DNA of 63,764 nt from an uncultured Spirochaetales bacterium (GCA_949285145.1 CASDXQ010000011.1:1-63764); one strand, 5' to 3'; numbered from the stretch's first letter, positions 8,795-17,140 are shown. Numbers and translations are program-made. Notes: a model not told the origin generated them from the letters alone.

Positions 8795-9118
8795 TCAGTC
8801 AGAGAGCAGCCGTGACTTCAGCTCTTTCAAAGCCCTGAAGTACGACAGCAGCATATGACAGCAGGCCTTTCCTGCAAGATACAGAAGCACTCCTGCAATT
8901 AGCGAAAAGCAGAATGCCAGCCACGGGTTGCCGATACCTTTCAGCACCATGTCATCAGCAAAAGGCATAGAAAGACTGAAGATGCTGCTGACAAGCCTTA
9001 ATGCACCAAGAAGCGGACAGACAAAGCCGCTTATTATGAATACAGGCGCACATACGCCAAGGGTAGGAACAACAGCAAGCGAAATGCAGATTGCAGCAAA
9101 ATAGAAAAGTACAGCCAT
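8795..9118 (-). CDS. Small membrane protein, unknown
   Basis: A 107-residue protein that I do not recognise. It has about three hydrophobic segments: AVLFYFAAICISLAVVPTLG at the N-terminus, VFIISGFVCPLLGALRLV, and WLAFCFSLIAGVLLYLAGKA, followed by a basic C-terminal tail. The ATG at 9118 is chosen over an upstream in-frame start because GGAGG precedes it directly. It is placed between two acetyltransferase genes on the same strand. Confidence 0.55.
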   Translation of the reverse strand: MAVLFYFAAICISLAVVPTLGVCAPVFIISGFVCPLLGALRLVSSIFSLSMPFADDMVLKGIGNPWLAFCFSLIAGVLLYLAGKACCHMLLSYFRALKELKSRLLSD

Positions 9119-9262
9119 ACAGCCTCCTGCTTTGTTCACTGCAATTAGCATGCCACTAGCATGATCAAACCTATAATTGCTGCTGTATTCACGTCACAAT
9201 GGCATTTCATGCCGGGAAATATATTCTTATGGTATTTTTCACCTGGAAATGAAAAAAGTGCG

Positions 9263-9769
9263 TCAGTTCAGAATCAGATCGTACAGCTGTCCGTCAACAT
9301 ACTTTCCGTCAATGAGGAAAAGCATCCTGTCTGTGCCACAGAAGCAGAAACCGTTTTTTCTGTAGAAAGCCTTCGCTCTTTCATTGTCAGAACGTACGGT
9401 AAGGAAAATCTTCCTGATTCCCCTCCTCCGTGCTTCAGAGACAGCCATATCGAAAATATGCTTGGCAACCCCTTTTCCCCAGTATTCTTTCCTTACAGCT
9501 ATCCCCATTTCGCCGCGGTGACGGATACGTTCCCGTCCCGATACACGTATGTCGCAGGAACCGCAGATTCTGCCATCCAGAACGGCAACAGCTGAAAAAC
9601 ATCCCGAAGCTGCCGAGTTTCTTATGAAAGACCTCTCATCTTCAATGCTCATTGCATCCGCCTCTTCAGCCGAACATGCGAGATTGTCGCTTTCACCGGC
9701 AATGGACCTGAAAAAATCAAGATAGGCTGAAGCATCTTCCTCTCTGACAAGTCTGTACTCAAATTCCAT
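9263..9769 (-). CDS. GNAT-family N-acetyltransferase
   Basis: A 168-residue stand-alone GNAT. FEYRLVREEDASAYLDFF starts the fold; GEMGIAVRKEYWGKGVAKHI is the acetyl-CoA-binding loop and IRKIFLTVRSDNERAKAFYRK the following strand-helix. It looks like the branch that acts on small molecules or protein N-termini; the substrate is unknown. The ATG at 9769 follows GGAGAGGTG; the frame stays open upstream to 9946, but that part overlaps the metK promoter and start and has no family similarity. Confidence 0.8.
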   Translation of the reverse strand: MEFEYRLVREEDASAYLDFFRSIAGESDNLACSAEEADAMSIEDERSFIRNSAASGCFSAVAVLDGRICGSCDIRVSGRERIRHRGEMGIAVRKEYWGKGVAKHIFDMAVSEARRRGIRKIFLTVRSDNERAKAFYRKNGFCFCGTDRMLFLIDGKYVDGQLYDLILN

Positions 9770-9836
9770 CGGCACCTCTCCTTTTCCTCTTCTTAAGAAT
9801 ATTACACACATAATGCAGATTTGCAATGAATACGGT

Positions 9837-9866
9837 TTGAAACACAATGGGATCATGTAATATAAT
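9837..9866 (+). promoter_or_regulatory. metK promoter
   Basis: TTGAAA (9837-9842), an 18-bp spacer and TATAAT (9861-9866) form a near-consensus sigma-70 promoter. The leader to the metK start would be about 24 nt, too short for a SAM riboswitch. Confidence 0.65.
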
Positions 9867-9896
9867 GGCACACAAGATTTTATAGGAATGGAAATT

Positions 9897-11054
9897 ATGC
9901 GGAAATATTTCACATCTGAGTCAGTCTCTGACGGACACCCTGACAAAATATGCGACCAGATCGCAGACGGAATACTCGATGAGCTTCTGAGACAGGATCC
10001 TTATTCCCGTTCAGCATGCGAGGTCACAGCTGAAAGCGGCAGCGTGCACATAATGGGGGAAATCACGACAAAAGCTGATGCTGACTATATCAGGGCAGCA
10101 AGGAAGATCATAAGGGAAGCAGGCTACACAAAAGCGGAATACGGCTTTGATGACAATGCCAGTATCACATGCTCTCTTCATGAACAATCCCCAGACATAG
10201 CCATGGGTGTAGACTCGTCCTTCGCCGATGAAAGCACCACCGGAGCCGGAGATCAGGGAATGATGTTCGGCTATGCTGTGAATGAAAGCGAGGAATACAT
10301 GCCACTCACCCTTTCGCTTTCAAGGAAGCTGGTGATGAGTCTCTCTGATGCAAGAAAGAGCGGAAAGCTTCCCTTCCTGCGTCCTGACGGCAAAAGCCAG
10401 GTGACGCTTGAGTATGAGGGAGGAAAGCCTGTGAGAATAGACACTGTTGTCCTCTCAGCCCAGCATGATCCAGATATTGAGCTTGAAGACCTCAGAAAGT
10501 CACTAATGGAAAACATCATCATCCCCTCCCTTCCTGAGAACATGCTTACGGAGAATACAAAATACTACATCAATCCTACAGGACGCTTTGTACTCGGAGG
10601 TCCTGCTGCCGACACCGGTCTTACAGGACGCAAGATAATCGCAGATACATACGGCGGCTATGCGCACCACGGAGGCGGAGCATTCTCCGGAAAGGATGCC
10701 ACCAAAGTTGACCGCAGCGCGGCACTTGCACTGAGGAACATCGCAAAGACGATCGTCGCCTCGGGTGCGGCAGATGAATGCGAAATACAGGCGGCATATG
10801 CCATAGGTGTCGCAGATCCGGTGTCCCTTGCAGTCCTGACTTTCTCCAGCGGAAAGATAAGCGAGGATGCTCTTGTCAGATGGATAATGGATCACTACGA
10901 TCTGAGGCCTGAAGGCATGATCAGACAGTTCTCTCTCCGGTCTCCGGTATACAGGCAGAGTGCCTCATTCGGTGCATTCGGCCGCACTGATGTCACACTG
11001 CCGTGGGAAGTCATTGATGCCGGTGCGCTTGAGGATCTGAAGGCATTGCTGTAA
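9897..11054 (+). CDS. metK: S-adenosylmethionine synthetase
   Basis: Makes S-adenosylmethionine from methionine and ATP in the cytoplasm. The 385-residue protein shows the full signature set: KYFTSESVSDGHPDKICDQI, GAGDQGMMFGYA, and GRFVLGGPAADTGLTGRKII with the following GGGAFSGKDATKVDRSA loop that binds ATP and metals. I choose the ATG at 9897 because the family begins M-[KR]-x-YFTSES and the upstream ATG at 9888 has no usable ribosome site. It is monocistronic, with its own strong promoter. Confidence 0.97.
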   Translation: MRKYFTSESVSDGHPDKICDQIADGILDELLRQDPYSRSACEVTAESGSVHIMGEITTKADADYIRAARKIIREAGYTKAEYGFDDNASITCSLHEQSPDIAMGVDSSFADESTTGAGDQGMMFGYAVNESEEYMPLTLSLSRKLVMSLSDARKSGKLPFLRPDGKSQVTLEYEGGKPVRIDTVVLSAQHDPDIELEDLRKSLMENIIIPSLPENMLTENTKYYINPTGRFVLGGPAADTGLTGRKIIADTYGGYAHHGGGAFSGKDATKVDRSAALALRNIAKTIVASGAADECEIQAAYAIGVADPVSLAVLTFSSGKISEDALVRWIMDHYDLRPEGMIRQFSLRSPVYRQSASFGAFGRTDVTLPWEVIDAGALEDLKALL

Positions 11055-11120
11055 GCACCTTGCAGCATCCGGAACAAGAAAGATCTGTCCTTCAGGCATT
11101 ATGATGTGTACTATTAGACA

Positions 11121-11526
11121 ATGAGCAGAATAATACGAAGAATACTGGTCATCATACCGGCGCTTGCCATTGAGTTTTTTCTGGATATTCGCACTGCTGA
11201 CATGGCTCAAGCCATGGGCAGCAGCAATAAGCACCTTTCTTTCCATACTTGCGGTACTTTTTGTGTTCTACCTCATGATGAAACAGGATGAGGACACATA
11301 CAAAATCCTCTGGCTGATAATAATCCTCTTCTCTCCTGTCATAGGTGCACTGCTGTATCTTCTCTTCGGCAACAAACGCACCACACGTCCGCTGAGAAAA
11401 GCACTGGAGAAAAATCCTCTCATGCCTGTTGAGAATGATTCCTCAGTGCTGGAAAAACTGGAAAAGGACAATCCCCGTATGGCACAGACATTCAGCAAAT
11501 TGACTAATAAAAAGTCGCCAAATTGA
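11121..11526 (+). pseudogene. Cardiolipin synthase N-terminal remnant (frameshifted and truncated)
   Basis: The start (SRIIRRILVIIPALAIEFF) and, one frame over, WIFALLTWLKPWAAAISTF, TYKILWLIIILFSPVIGAL and LLYLLFGNKRTTRPL are the membrane N-terminus of a cardiolipin synthase (PLDc_N plus the beginning of the enzyme). Removing one T from the six-T run at 11175-11180 joins the frames exactly, so this is a homopolymer insertion. Homology stops around 11495, right where the 23-bp repeats of the next locus begin; the two HKD catalytic domains are absent. The likely history is disruption by the ATPase locus that follows. Confidence 0.7.
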
Positions 11527-11554
11527 CTAATGAAAATATGCCAACTTGACTAAT
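11496..11554 (+). repeat. Three 23-bp repeats upstream of the ATPase gene
   Basis: AAATTGACTAAT at 11497, AAATTGACTAAT at 11520 and AACTTGACTAAT at 11543 recur at exactly 23 bp. The intervening bases are also similar (AAAAAGTCGC and GAAAATATGC). They end 41 bp before the ATG of the ATPase. The arrangement resembles an operator or iteron array. Three sites at the same 23-bp spacing precede the paralogous ATPase at 25151. Confidence 0.75.
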
Positions 11555-11595
11555 AGCATCTTAAAAACTATTATATTCACAGACGTGGTGATATA

Positions 11596-12882
11596 ATGTC
11601 TTTACATGATTTGATGTACAAACCAAGGATTGCGGATGAACTTCTGGCCAGAGAGCTGGAAGGAATGGGGGCTGTGTTGATCAAAGGTCCCAAATGGTGT
11701 GGAAAGACAACAACAGCCGAGCAAATGGCTGAAAGCGTCATCTATATTGATGAACCTGAAAATGTCGATCAGAACATAAGGGCCTCAGAAATCAATCCGT
11801 CGCAACTGCTTGATGGAAAGACACCACGTCTCATTGATGAATGGCAGATCGCGCCGAAACTATGGGATGCAGTACGTTTCACCATAGATCGCAGAAAACT
11901 TGATGGACAGTTCATTCTCACAGGGTCTGCAGTGCCTTCTGATCCGAAACAGGAAAACCATTCAGGTACAGGACGGATTGCACAGATTACGATGCGGCCT
12001 ATGAGCCTGTGGGAATCAGGAGACTCCAGCGGTGCTGTCAGTCTGCATGAATTATTCAATGATAACCTCAGCATTTCAGGGATAAACAAGAGTGATATCA
12101 ATGATATTGCTTATTACATATGCAGGGGTGGATGGCCACGTGCAACACTGCAGAGCAGGAATGTATCACTCCGGAGAGCTTTTGACTACTATGATGCGAT
12201 AGTCAATGTTGATATTCACCGCGTCGATAACGTTGAAAGAAGCACGGAAAGAACAAAACTGCTTATGAGATCTTATGCGCGCATACAGGGAGCACAGGTT
12301 CCTCTGACAACAATCCGTGATGACATGAGGCCTAATGACAGCCCTTCTCTTGATGAACGTACTGTATATTCATATATAGAGGCACTGAAAAAGCTTTTTG
12401 TCATAGAAGATATGCCGGCATGGAATCCGAATCTTCGTTCAAAAACAGCAATCAGAACAAGCGATACAAGGTACTTTGTTGACCCATCAATCGCCACGGC
12501 CTCGCTGGGCATAGGACCTGAATCGCTGATCAGTGATCTGAATACAATGGGCCTGATGTTTGAAACAATGTGCATAAGGGATCTCCGGGTCTATGCGGAC
12601 TCACTGGATGGAACAGTTTCACATTATCGTGACAAATCAGGACTTGAATGTGATGCTGTGATACATCTCAGAGACGGTTCATATGGTCTTGTTGAAATCA
12701 AGCTTGGTGGAGAAAGTCTTGTACGAGAAGGTGTGAAAAACCTTCAGGCCCTAGCTTCAAAAATTGACACCGGAAAGATGAAAAAACCGTCTTTTCTTAT
12801 GGTTCTTACAGGAACGGGACGCTATGCAATACAAAGGGATGACGGTGTGCTTGAAGTTCCAGTCTGCTGCCTGAAAAACTGA
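11596..12882 (+). CDS. AAA_14 ATPase with DUF4143 domain
   Basis: A 428-residue P-loop protein of unknown cellular role. Residues 30-50 hold the Walker A motif (GPKWCGKTT), PRLIDEWQ is Walker B, and GQFILTGSAVP with RIAQITMRPMSLWESG are the usual AAA_14 sensor region. The C-terminal DUF4143 region carries a PD-(D/E)xK-like pair, ECDAVI followed by VEIKLGG, as in many members, suggesting a nuclease-like fold. Such genes are abundant, mobile and often single. This one sits behind a three-repeat array and faces its paralogue at 23889 across the nitrogen cluster. Confidence 0.85.
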   Translation: MSLHDLMYKPRIADELLARELEGMGAVLIKGPKWCGKTTTAEQMAESVIYIDEPENVDQNIRASEINPSQLLDGKTPRLIDEWQIAPKLWDAVRFTIDRRKLDGQFILTGSAVPSDPKQENHSGTGRIAQITMRPMSLWESGDSSGAVSLHELFNDNLSISGINKSDINDIAYYICRGGWPRATLQSRNVSLRRAFDYYDAIVNVDIHRVDNVERSTERTKLLMRSYARIQGAQVPLTTIRDDMRPNDSPSLDERTVYSYIEALKKLFVIEDMPAWNPNLRSKTAIRTSDTRYFVDPSIATASLGIGPESLISDLNTMGLMFETMCIRDLRVYADSLDGTVSHYRDKSGLECDAVIHLRDGSYGLVEIKLGGESLVREGVKNLQALASKIDTGKMKKPSFLMVLTGTGRYAIQRDDGVLEVPVCCLKN

Positions 12883-12920
12883 ATACAGGTTTTCAGATAT
12901 ATTTCCCTACGCAATAAAAG

Positions 12921-12953
12921 GCTGCCCTGAAATATGGATCATTTCAGGGCAGC
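12921..12953 (-). terminator. Terminator of the glnA-ANTAR-glnN operon
   Basis: A perfect 13-bp stem (GCTGCCCTGAAAT / ATTTCAGGGCAGC) with a 7-nt loop. On the minus strand it is followed by CTTTTATTGC, so it ends the glnN transcript. It may also stop plus-strand transcription from the ATPase gene, although no T-run follows on that side. Confidence 0.75.
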
Positions 12954-12968
12954 ACAGAATATCATGTT

Positions 12969-15044
12969 TCACACATAAAAAAGGATTTCAGAATATGTCG
13001 GCACAGGCCAGTAGGACTTGTCGACAATGCATTCAAGCCTGTCACAGATCCTGCGGGCATTCTCCATAGCCGGTATGATCTTGTCCGCGGCATAGAAAGC
13101 AGCCTTCTCTGTCTGCTGAGGTCCTTTTGCCACGCATTCATCAAGCTCATCAATTTTGACAAACAGCTCATCACACAGGGCACTTGCCTCAGCACAGAGG
13201 TTTTTGTCCGCATTCGCAGCCACTCCGATCCTGCCCTTCACCTGAACCGATGAAGCAAGAGAAGATGTGAAACGCAGAGCTGAGGGAAGTATCTGACGGC
13301 GGAGCATCTCACTCATTGTGACAGCCTCTATGTGAATCGCCTTCTGATACTCGTCAAGCGATATCTCAAGACGGGACTCCATCTCCTCTTTCGTATACAC
13401 ATTATGACGCTTGAACAGTGCAACGTTCTTCTCATCACAGTAATGAACAAGGGCATCCGGCGTTCTCTTATAGTTGGAAAGGCCTCTCTTCTCAGCCTCT
13501 TCCTCCCACTCTCTGCTGTATCCGTTGCCGTTGAAAAGGATTCTCCTGTGTGCTTTGAGTTCCCTTTTTATCAGAGCATTGAGGGATGCGTTGAAATCAG
13601 AAGCACCCTCAAGCTCATCACAGAAAGCCTTCAGGGCATCCGCCACTGCCGTATTGAGCATCACATTCGTACAGGCAATGTTGAAAGATGAGCCGGGCAT
13701 TCTGAATTCAAACTTGTTTCCGGTAAAGGCAAACGGACTTGTCCTGTTCCTGTCAGAGTTGTCGCGGGCAAGCTTGGGAAGCACGCTTGTGCCTATGTCG
13801 AGACGGGATGAAGAAGACCTGCCCTTGAACGGCGTTCCCTCGATGATTGATTCAATAACGGCATCAAGCTCATCACCGACAAATATCGACCCGATAGCAG
13901 GAGGTGCCTCGTTTGCGCCGAGCCTGTGATCATTTCCGGCACTTGCAACGCTTATGCGCAGCAGATCCTGGTAATCATCGACAGCCCTGATCACGGCAGT
14001 CAGGAAAAGCATGAACTGTGCATTGTCCTTAGGTGTCTTTCCGGGATCAAGAAGGTTCTCTCCTTCATCCGTGCTCAGAGCCCAGTTGTTGTGTTTTCCC
14101 GATCCGTTTATTCCTTCAAACGGCTTTTCATGAAGCAGACATGCAAAACCGTGCCTGTCTGCAACCTTCTTCATCATTTCCATCGTAAGCTGGTTCGCAT
14201 CGGTTGCCTTGTTTGCGTTATCGAAAATGGGAGCCATCTCATGCTGGCACGGTGCGACTTCATTGTGCTCGGTCTTCGCTGTTATGCCGAGCTTCCACAG
14301 CTCCTCGTCAAGATCAGCCATGAAAGCCTTCACCCTTCCCCTTATCGAGCCGAAGTAATGATCCTCCATTTCCTGCCCCTTGGCCGCAGGTGCACCTATT
14401 AGAGTGCGTCCGGTAAGCCTGAGATCCAGACGTCTGGAGAAATCCTTCTTGTCTATGAGGAAATATTCCTGCTCTGCACCTATGGTCGCATTGACTCTCT
14501 TCACCTTCTTGCCGAAAAGTGAAAGTGCCCTGACAGCTTCGCGGCTTATTGCATCCATGCTTCTCAGAAGCGGAGTCTTCTTGTCAAGGATCTGCCCCGT
14601 ATACGAACAGAATGCTGTAGGTATGCACAGTGTATCATCCTTGATGAATGCATAGCTTGTCGGATCCCATGCCGTATAACCGCGGGCTTCGAATGTTGCA
14701 CGCAGTCCGCCGGAAGGGAAACTTGATGCATCTGGTTCGCCCCTGGTCAGTTCCTTGCCGGAAAAATCCATGATGACACAGCCAGTTTTATCGACGGTGA
14801 GGAAACTGTCATGTTTTTCCGCGGTTATGCCGGTCATCGGCTGGAACCAGTGTGTGAAATGGGTCGCCCCCTTGCTGACCGCCCATTCTTTCATTGCTGC
14901 AGCTACAATATCCGCTGCATCCTCATCAAGGGCTTTTCCTTCAACCATTGTATCCTGTAATGATTGATATACCTTTTTCGGTAGCATTTCTCTCATTACA
15001 TGATCATTGAAAACCATGGAACCGAACATTTCAGATACGTTCAT
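12969..15044 (-). CDS. glnN: Glutamine synthetase type III
   Basis: ATP-dependent synthesis of glutamine from glutamate and ammonium by the large (GSIII) enzyme class. The length of 691 residues is usual for GSIII. Visible motifs: GSMVFNDHVMREMLPK at the start, GAEQEYFLID, the metal/ammonium region KTEHNEVAPCQHEMAPIF, GINGSGKHNNWALST and NRTSPFAFTGNKFEFRMPGS. The start follows AGGAGG. It is the last gene of the glnA-ANTAR-glnN operon (17-bp gap to the regulator gene), so it should share the attenuated leader at 16921-16959. Having both GSI and GSIII is typical of anaerobes that scavenge ammonium. Confidence 0.95.
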   Translation of the reverse strand: MNVSEMFGSMVFNDHVMREMLPKKVYQSLQDTMVEGKALDEDAADIVAAAMKEWAVSKGATHFTHWFQPMTGITAEKHDSFLTVDKTGCVIMDFSGKELTRGEPDASSFPSGGLRATFEARGYTAWDPTSYAFIKDDTLCIPTAFCSYTGQILDKKTPLLRSMDAISREAVRALSLFGKKVKRVNATIGAEQEYFLIDKKDFSRRLDLRLTGRTLIGAPAAKGQEMEDHYFGSIRGRVKAFMADLDEELWKLGITAKTEHNEVAPCQHEMAPIFDNANKATDANQLTMEMMKKVADRHGFACLLHEKPFEGINGSGKHNNWALSTDEGENLLDPGKTPKDNAQFMLFLTAVIRAVDDYQDLLRISVASAGNDHRLGANEAPPAIGSIFVGDELDAVIESIIEGTPFKGRSSSSRLDIGTSVLPKLARDNSDRNRTSPFAFTGNKFEFRMPGSSFNIACTNVMLNTAVADALKAFCDELEGASDFNASLNALIKRELKAHRRILFNGNGYSREWEEEAEKRGLSNYKRTPDALVHYCDEKNVALFKRHNVYTKEEMESRLEISLDEYQKAIHIEAVTMSEMLRRQILPSALRFTSSLASSVQVKGRIGVAANADKNLCAEASALCDELFVKIDELDECVAKGPQQTEKAAFYAADKIIPAMENARRICDRLECIVDKSYWPVPTYSEILFYV

Positions 15045-15061
15045 GCTAATCCTCCTATGAT

Positions 15062-15607
15062 CTATGATAGTTCTCTTACAATTGTCATCGCCGCATCCAG
15101 CAGGCTTATGCGGCAGTTCATCGCTTTTTTCTCTATATAGGCATGAGCCTCCTCTTCACTCATAGCCTTGTATCTTGCAAGAAGGCATTTTGCCTTTGTA
15201 AGCATTTTCTCATTCTTCAGCCTTTCAAGAAGCTTTCTGTTCTTCTCTTCAGCCCTGCTTATCTTGTTTCTGGACACCCGCAGGGTTCTGAATACAGCAG
15301 CAAGCTCTCCTGTGCCCGCAACATACACACCGTACTTTTCCATTGTCTCCGCCATATGCTGCATAAGCGCATCAGGAACAATATATATCGTGTCGAATCC
15401 ACGTTCAGAAGCAAGAACTGATACTTCCTTTGCCGAGCCGTCCGGAAGAGATGCATCCACGATGACGAGTGAAAGAGACAGATCAAGTATCTTCATTCTC
15501 GCCTCTTTGCCGCTTTCCGCACGGAAGAGAGCATACCGCCCCGCAGCAAGCGTTTTCTTTATCATGTCGCATCTGCTTCTCTCAGCAGCGATAAGCACCA
15601 TTTCCAT
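15062..15607 (-). CDS. ANTAR-domain RNA-binding antiterminator
   Basis: A 181-residue two-domain regulator. Residues 1-115 are a receiver-like domain: the phospho-acceptor Asp51 is kept (LVIVDASLPDG), but the acidic pocket is reduced to AAER and the usual late Lys-Pro is missing, so signalling may not be by phosphorylation. A coiled-coil linker leads to the ANTAR three-helix domain (KCLLARYKAMSEEEAHAYI, then the MNCRISLLDAAMTIVREL helix). ANTAR proteins bind hexaloop RNA hairpins and prevent termination. It lies 8 bp after glnA; similar glnA-linked regulators exist in clostridia. Its probable targets are the three leaders described at 16921, 17095 and 23737. Confidence 0.9.
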   Translation of the reverse strand: MEMVLIAAERSRCDMIKKTLAAGRYALFRAESGKEARMKILDLSLSLVIVDASLPDGSAKEVSVLASERGFDTIYIVPDALMQHMAETMEKYGVYVAGTGELAAVFRTLRVSRNKISRAEEKNRKLLERLKNEKMLTKAKCLLARYKAMSEEEAHAYIEKKAMNCRISLLDAAMTIVRELS

Positions 15608-15615
15608 AGAAACAC

Positions 15616-16902
15616 CTATATAAAGCGTAAAAAGCGTCTGATCATTGAATCGTAATCACTCAGTTCCTGTCCGTATTCGTCTGCCTCCGCCTGTCTGTCT
15701 TCAAGGTAGCCCTCGACAATCCCGGGAGGAATGACGGAGCGGATGAAACTGCTTTTTCCCGCTGCGTCCACAGCAGCAGCAAGACTTGAAGGCAGCTTCA
15801 CTCCTGAAGAAAGTGAAATCATGTCGCCGGAAGCCTCGATCTGCGGTACTGCACCATCCGCAATACCCTCAAATCCTGCAGACAGCAGCAGGGAAATGAG
15901 AAGATACGGATTAGATGACGGATCAGGACTTCTCACCTCCATACGGCAGTCATTGCCTTCCGCATGCGGGATTCGCACAAGTGTCGACCTGTTCTGATGA
16001 CTCCATGAAACTGAAGAAGGAGCCTCAAAGTGACCGAACCTCTCATAAGAAGAAACCAGGGGATTTGCGAATGCTGTTATCTCATTCATTCTCCTCAGTA
16101 TGCCGGCCATGAATGACATTGCCTTGGGATCTTCCTTCTCAAAAAGATTCTCATTGTTCTCATAAAGGGAAAGATTTATATGCAGTCCGCTTCCGCTTTC
16201 ATTCCTGAGCGGTTTCGGCATGAATGAAGCGAAAAGACCATGCTGCTGTGCTATTGCTTTCACCGCAGTCTTGAATGTCATCATGTCATCGGCAGCTTTC
16301 AGCGGAGAAGAACAGCGGAAGTCTATCTCATTCTGCCCCGGTCCGTGCTCATGATGACTGCGCTCCGGCTTTATGCCCATATTTTCAAGAGCGAAGCAGA
16401 TTTCCCTTCTGACGTTCTCCCCTCTGTCAAGCGGTGCCATATCGAAATACCCCGCATCATCAAACGGACAGAGGGTCGGAAAACCTTTCTCATCAGTTTC
16501 AAAAAGATAGAACTCACACTCAGGTCCTACAAGGAAAGAGTATCCGGCAAGGCTGCTTTTCTTCTCTATGCGGGAGAGAAGATATCTTCCATCACCTTCA
16601 AATGGTCTTCTGTCAGGGTATGTGATATAACAGTAGAATCTGGCAACACCCCTGTCCGCAGGTCTCCACGGCAGGATGGAGAATGTGTCAAGATCAGGAA
16701 ACAGCAGAAGATCAGACTCGCTTATGTTCAGGAATCCCTTTATTGCGGATGCATCAAAGGAAACCCCGTGCTCAAGCGCGTGTTCCAGCTCATCTGCCAT
16801 TATCGCGATATTCTTCTGACGTCCGAAAATGTCACAGAAGGCAAGCCGTATGAATTTCACCTCATACTCTGCAAGCAGCTGCCTGATATCCTCCGTATCC
16901 AT
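15616..16902 (-). CDS. glnA: Glutamine synthetase type I
   Basis: A 428-residue GSI enzyme making glutamine from glutamate, ATP and ammonium. The short length and lack of the adenylylation-loop insert mark the GSI-alpha group. Motifs: VKFIRLAFCDIFGRQKNI, PECEFYLFE, HHEHGPGQNEIDF, GSGLHINLSL and NRSTLVRIPHAEGNDCRME. The ATG at 16902 is chosen because GGAGG lies 6 bp upstream; the first in-frame ATG (16914) overlaps that site. It is first in the operon with the ANTAR regulator and glnN, behind a short leader holding a hexaloop hairpin and an overlapping terminator. Confidence 0.96.
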   Translation of the reverse strand: MDTEDIRQLLAEYEVKFIRLAFCDIFGRQKNIAIMADELEHALEHGVSFDASAIKGFLNISESDLLLFPDLDTFSILPWRPADRGVARFYCYITYPDRRPFEGDGRYLLSRIEKKSSLAGYSFLVGPECEFYLFETDEKGFPTLCPFDDAGYFDMAPLDRGENVRREICFALENMGIKPERSHHEHGPGQNEIDFRCSSPLKAADDMMTFKTAVKAIAQQHGLFASFMPKPLRNESGSGLHINLSLYENNENLFEKEDPKAMSFMAGILRRMNEITAFANPLVSSYERFGHFEAPSSVSWSHQNRSTLVRIPHAEGNDCRMEVRSPDPSSNPYLLISLLLSAGFEGIADGAVPQIEASGDMISLSSGVKLPSSLAAAVDAAGKSSFIRSVIPPGIVEGYLEDRQAEADEYGQELSDYDSMIRRFLRFI

Positions 16903-16920
16903 AGTAACCTCCATTAACGG

Positions 16921-16952
16921 AAAAAGCGCCGCAGAAACATTTCTGCAGCGCC
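16921..16952 (-). terminator. Attenuator terminator in the glnA leader
   Basis: On the minus strand, GCGCTGCAGAA pairs with TTCTGCGGCGC (11 bp with one G-U) around an ATGT loop, followed by five T. It ends about 18 nt before the glnA ATG and just ahead of the ribosome site, so transcription must read through it to express glnA, the ANTAR gene and glnN. Confidence 0.85.
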
Positions 16953-16959
16953 TTTGCTG
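16946..16959 (-). promoter_or_regulatory. ANTAR-type hexaloop hairpin (antiterminator), glnA leader
   Basis: CAGC-AAAGGC-GCTG: a perfect 4-bp stem with a six-base loop that has A at position 1 and G at position 4, the recognition signature of ANTAR proteins. Its loop and 3' arm are the left arm of the terminator, so hairpin and terminator exclude each other. It begins 11 bp after the -10 element. Confidence 0.75.
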
Positions 16960-16970
16960 TATATGCCGGA

Positions 16971-17000
16971 ATGATATGGAAAAGCCTCAGTCAAAGTCAA
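16971..17000 (-). promoter_or_regulatory. glnA operon promoter
   Basis: TTGACT (17000-16995), an 18-bp spacer and TATCAT (16976-16971). Predicted start near 16964, about 5 nt before the hexaloop hairpin. Confidence 0.6.
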
Positions 17001-17054
17001 GTATGTTTCATGCAGTTTTCTGAATTTTTATTCTTGAAAAATTCAAAACCATAA

Positions 17055-17084
17055 TTGACACACAATGAAGATATGTCGTAAAAC
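17055..17084 (+). promoter_or_regulatory. Glutamate synthase operon promoter
   Basis: TTGACA (17055-17060), an 18-bp spacer and TAAAAC (17079-17084, four of six consensus bases). Predicted start near 17091, just before the hexaloop hairpin. A CATAAT at 17050-17055 is an alternative -10 but lacks a matching -35. Confidence 0.5.
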
Positions 17085-17094
17085 GTACCTCAAA

Positions 17095-17108
17095 GAACAA
17101 GGACGTTC
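17095..17108 (+). promoter_or_regulatory. ANTAR-type hexaloop hairpin, glutamate synthase leader
   Basis: GAAC-AAGGAC-GTTC: a perfect 4-bp stem and hexaloop with A1 and G4. The loop AAGGAC and 3' arm form the left arm of the terminator at 17099-17140, so the two structures are mutually exclusive. The hexaloop is identical to that of the pyrG leader. Confidence 0.75.
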
Positions 17109-17140
17109 AAAGAGATGATTCTCTGAACGTCCTTTTTTTT
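17099..17140 (+). terminator. Attenuator terminator in the glutamate synthase leader
   Basis: AAGGACGTTC pairs with GAACGTCCTT, the stem continues through AGAG/CTCT with a mismatch, and a run of eight or more T follows. There is no upstream plus-strand gene for it to end, since glnA is divergent. It therefore acts on the leader of the gene at 17165. Confidence 0.85.

Noticed and set aside
9867-9896. SAM riboswitch upstream of metK
   Set aside because: The promoter leaves a leader of only about 24 nt, with no stem structure or terminator.
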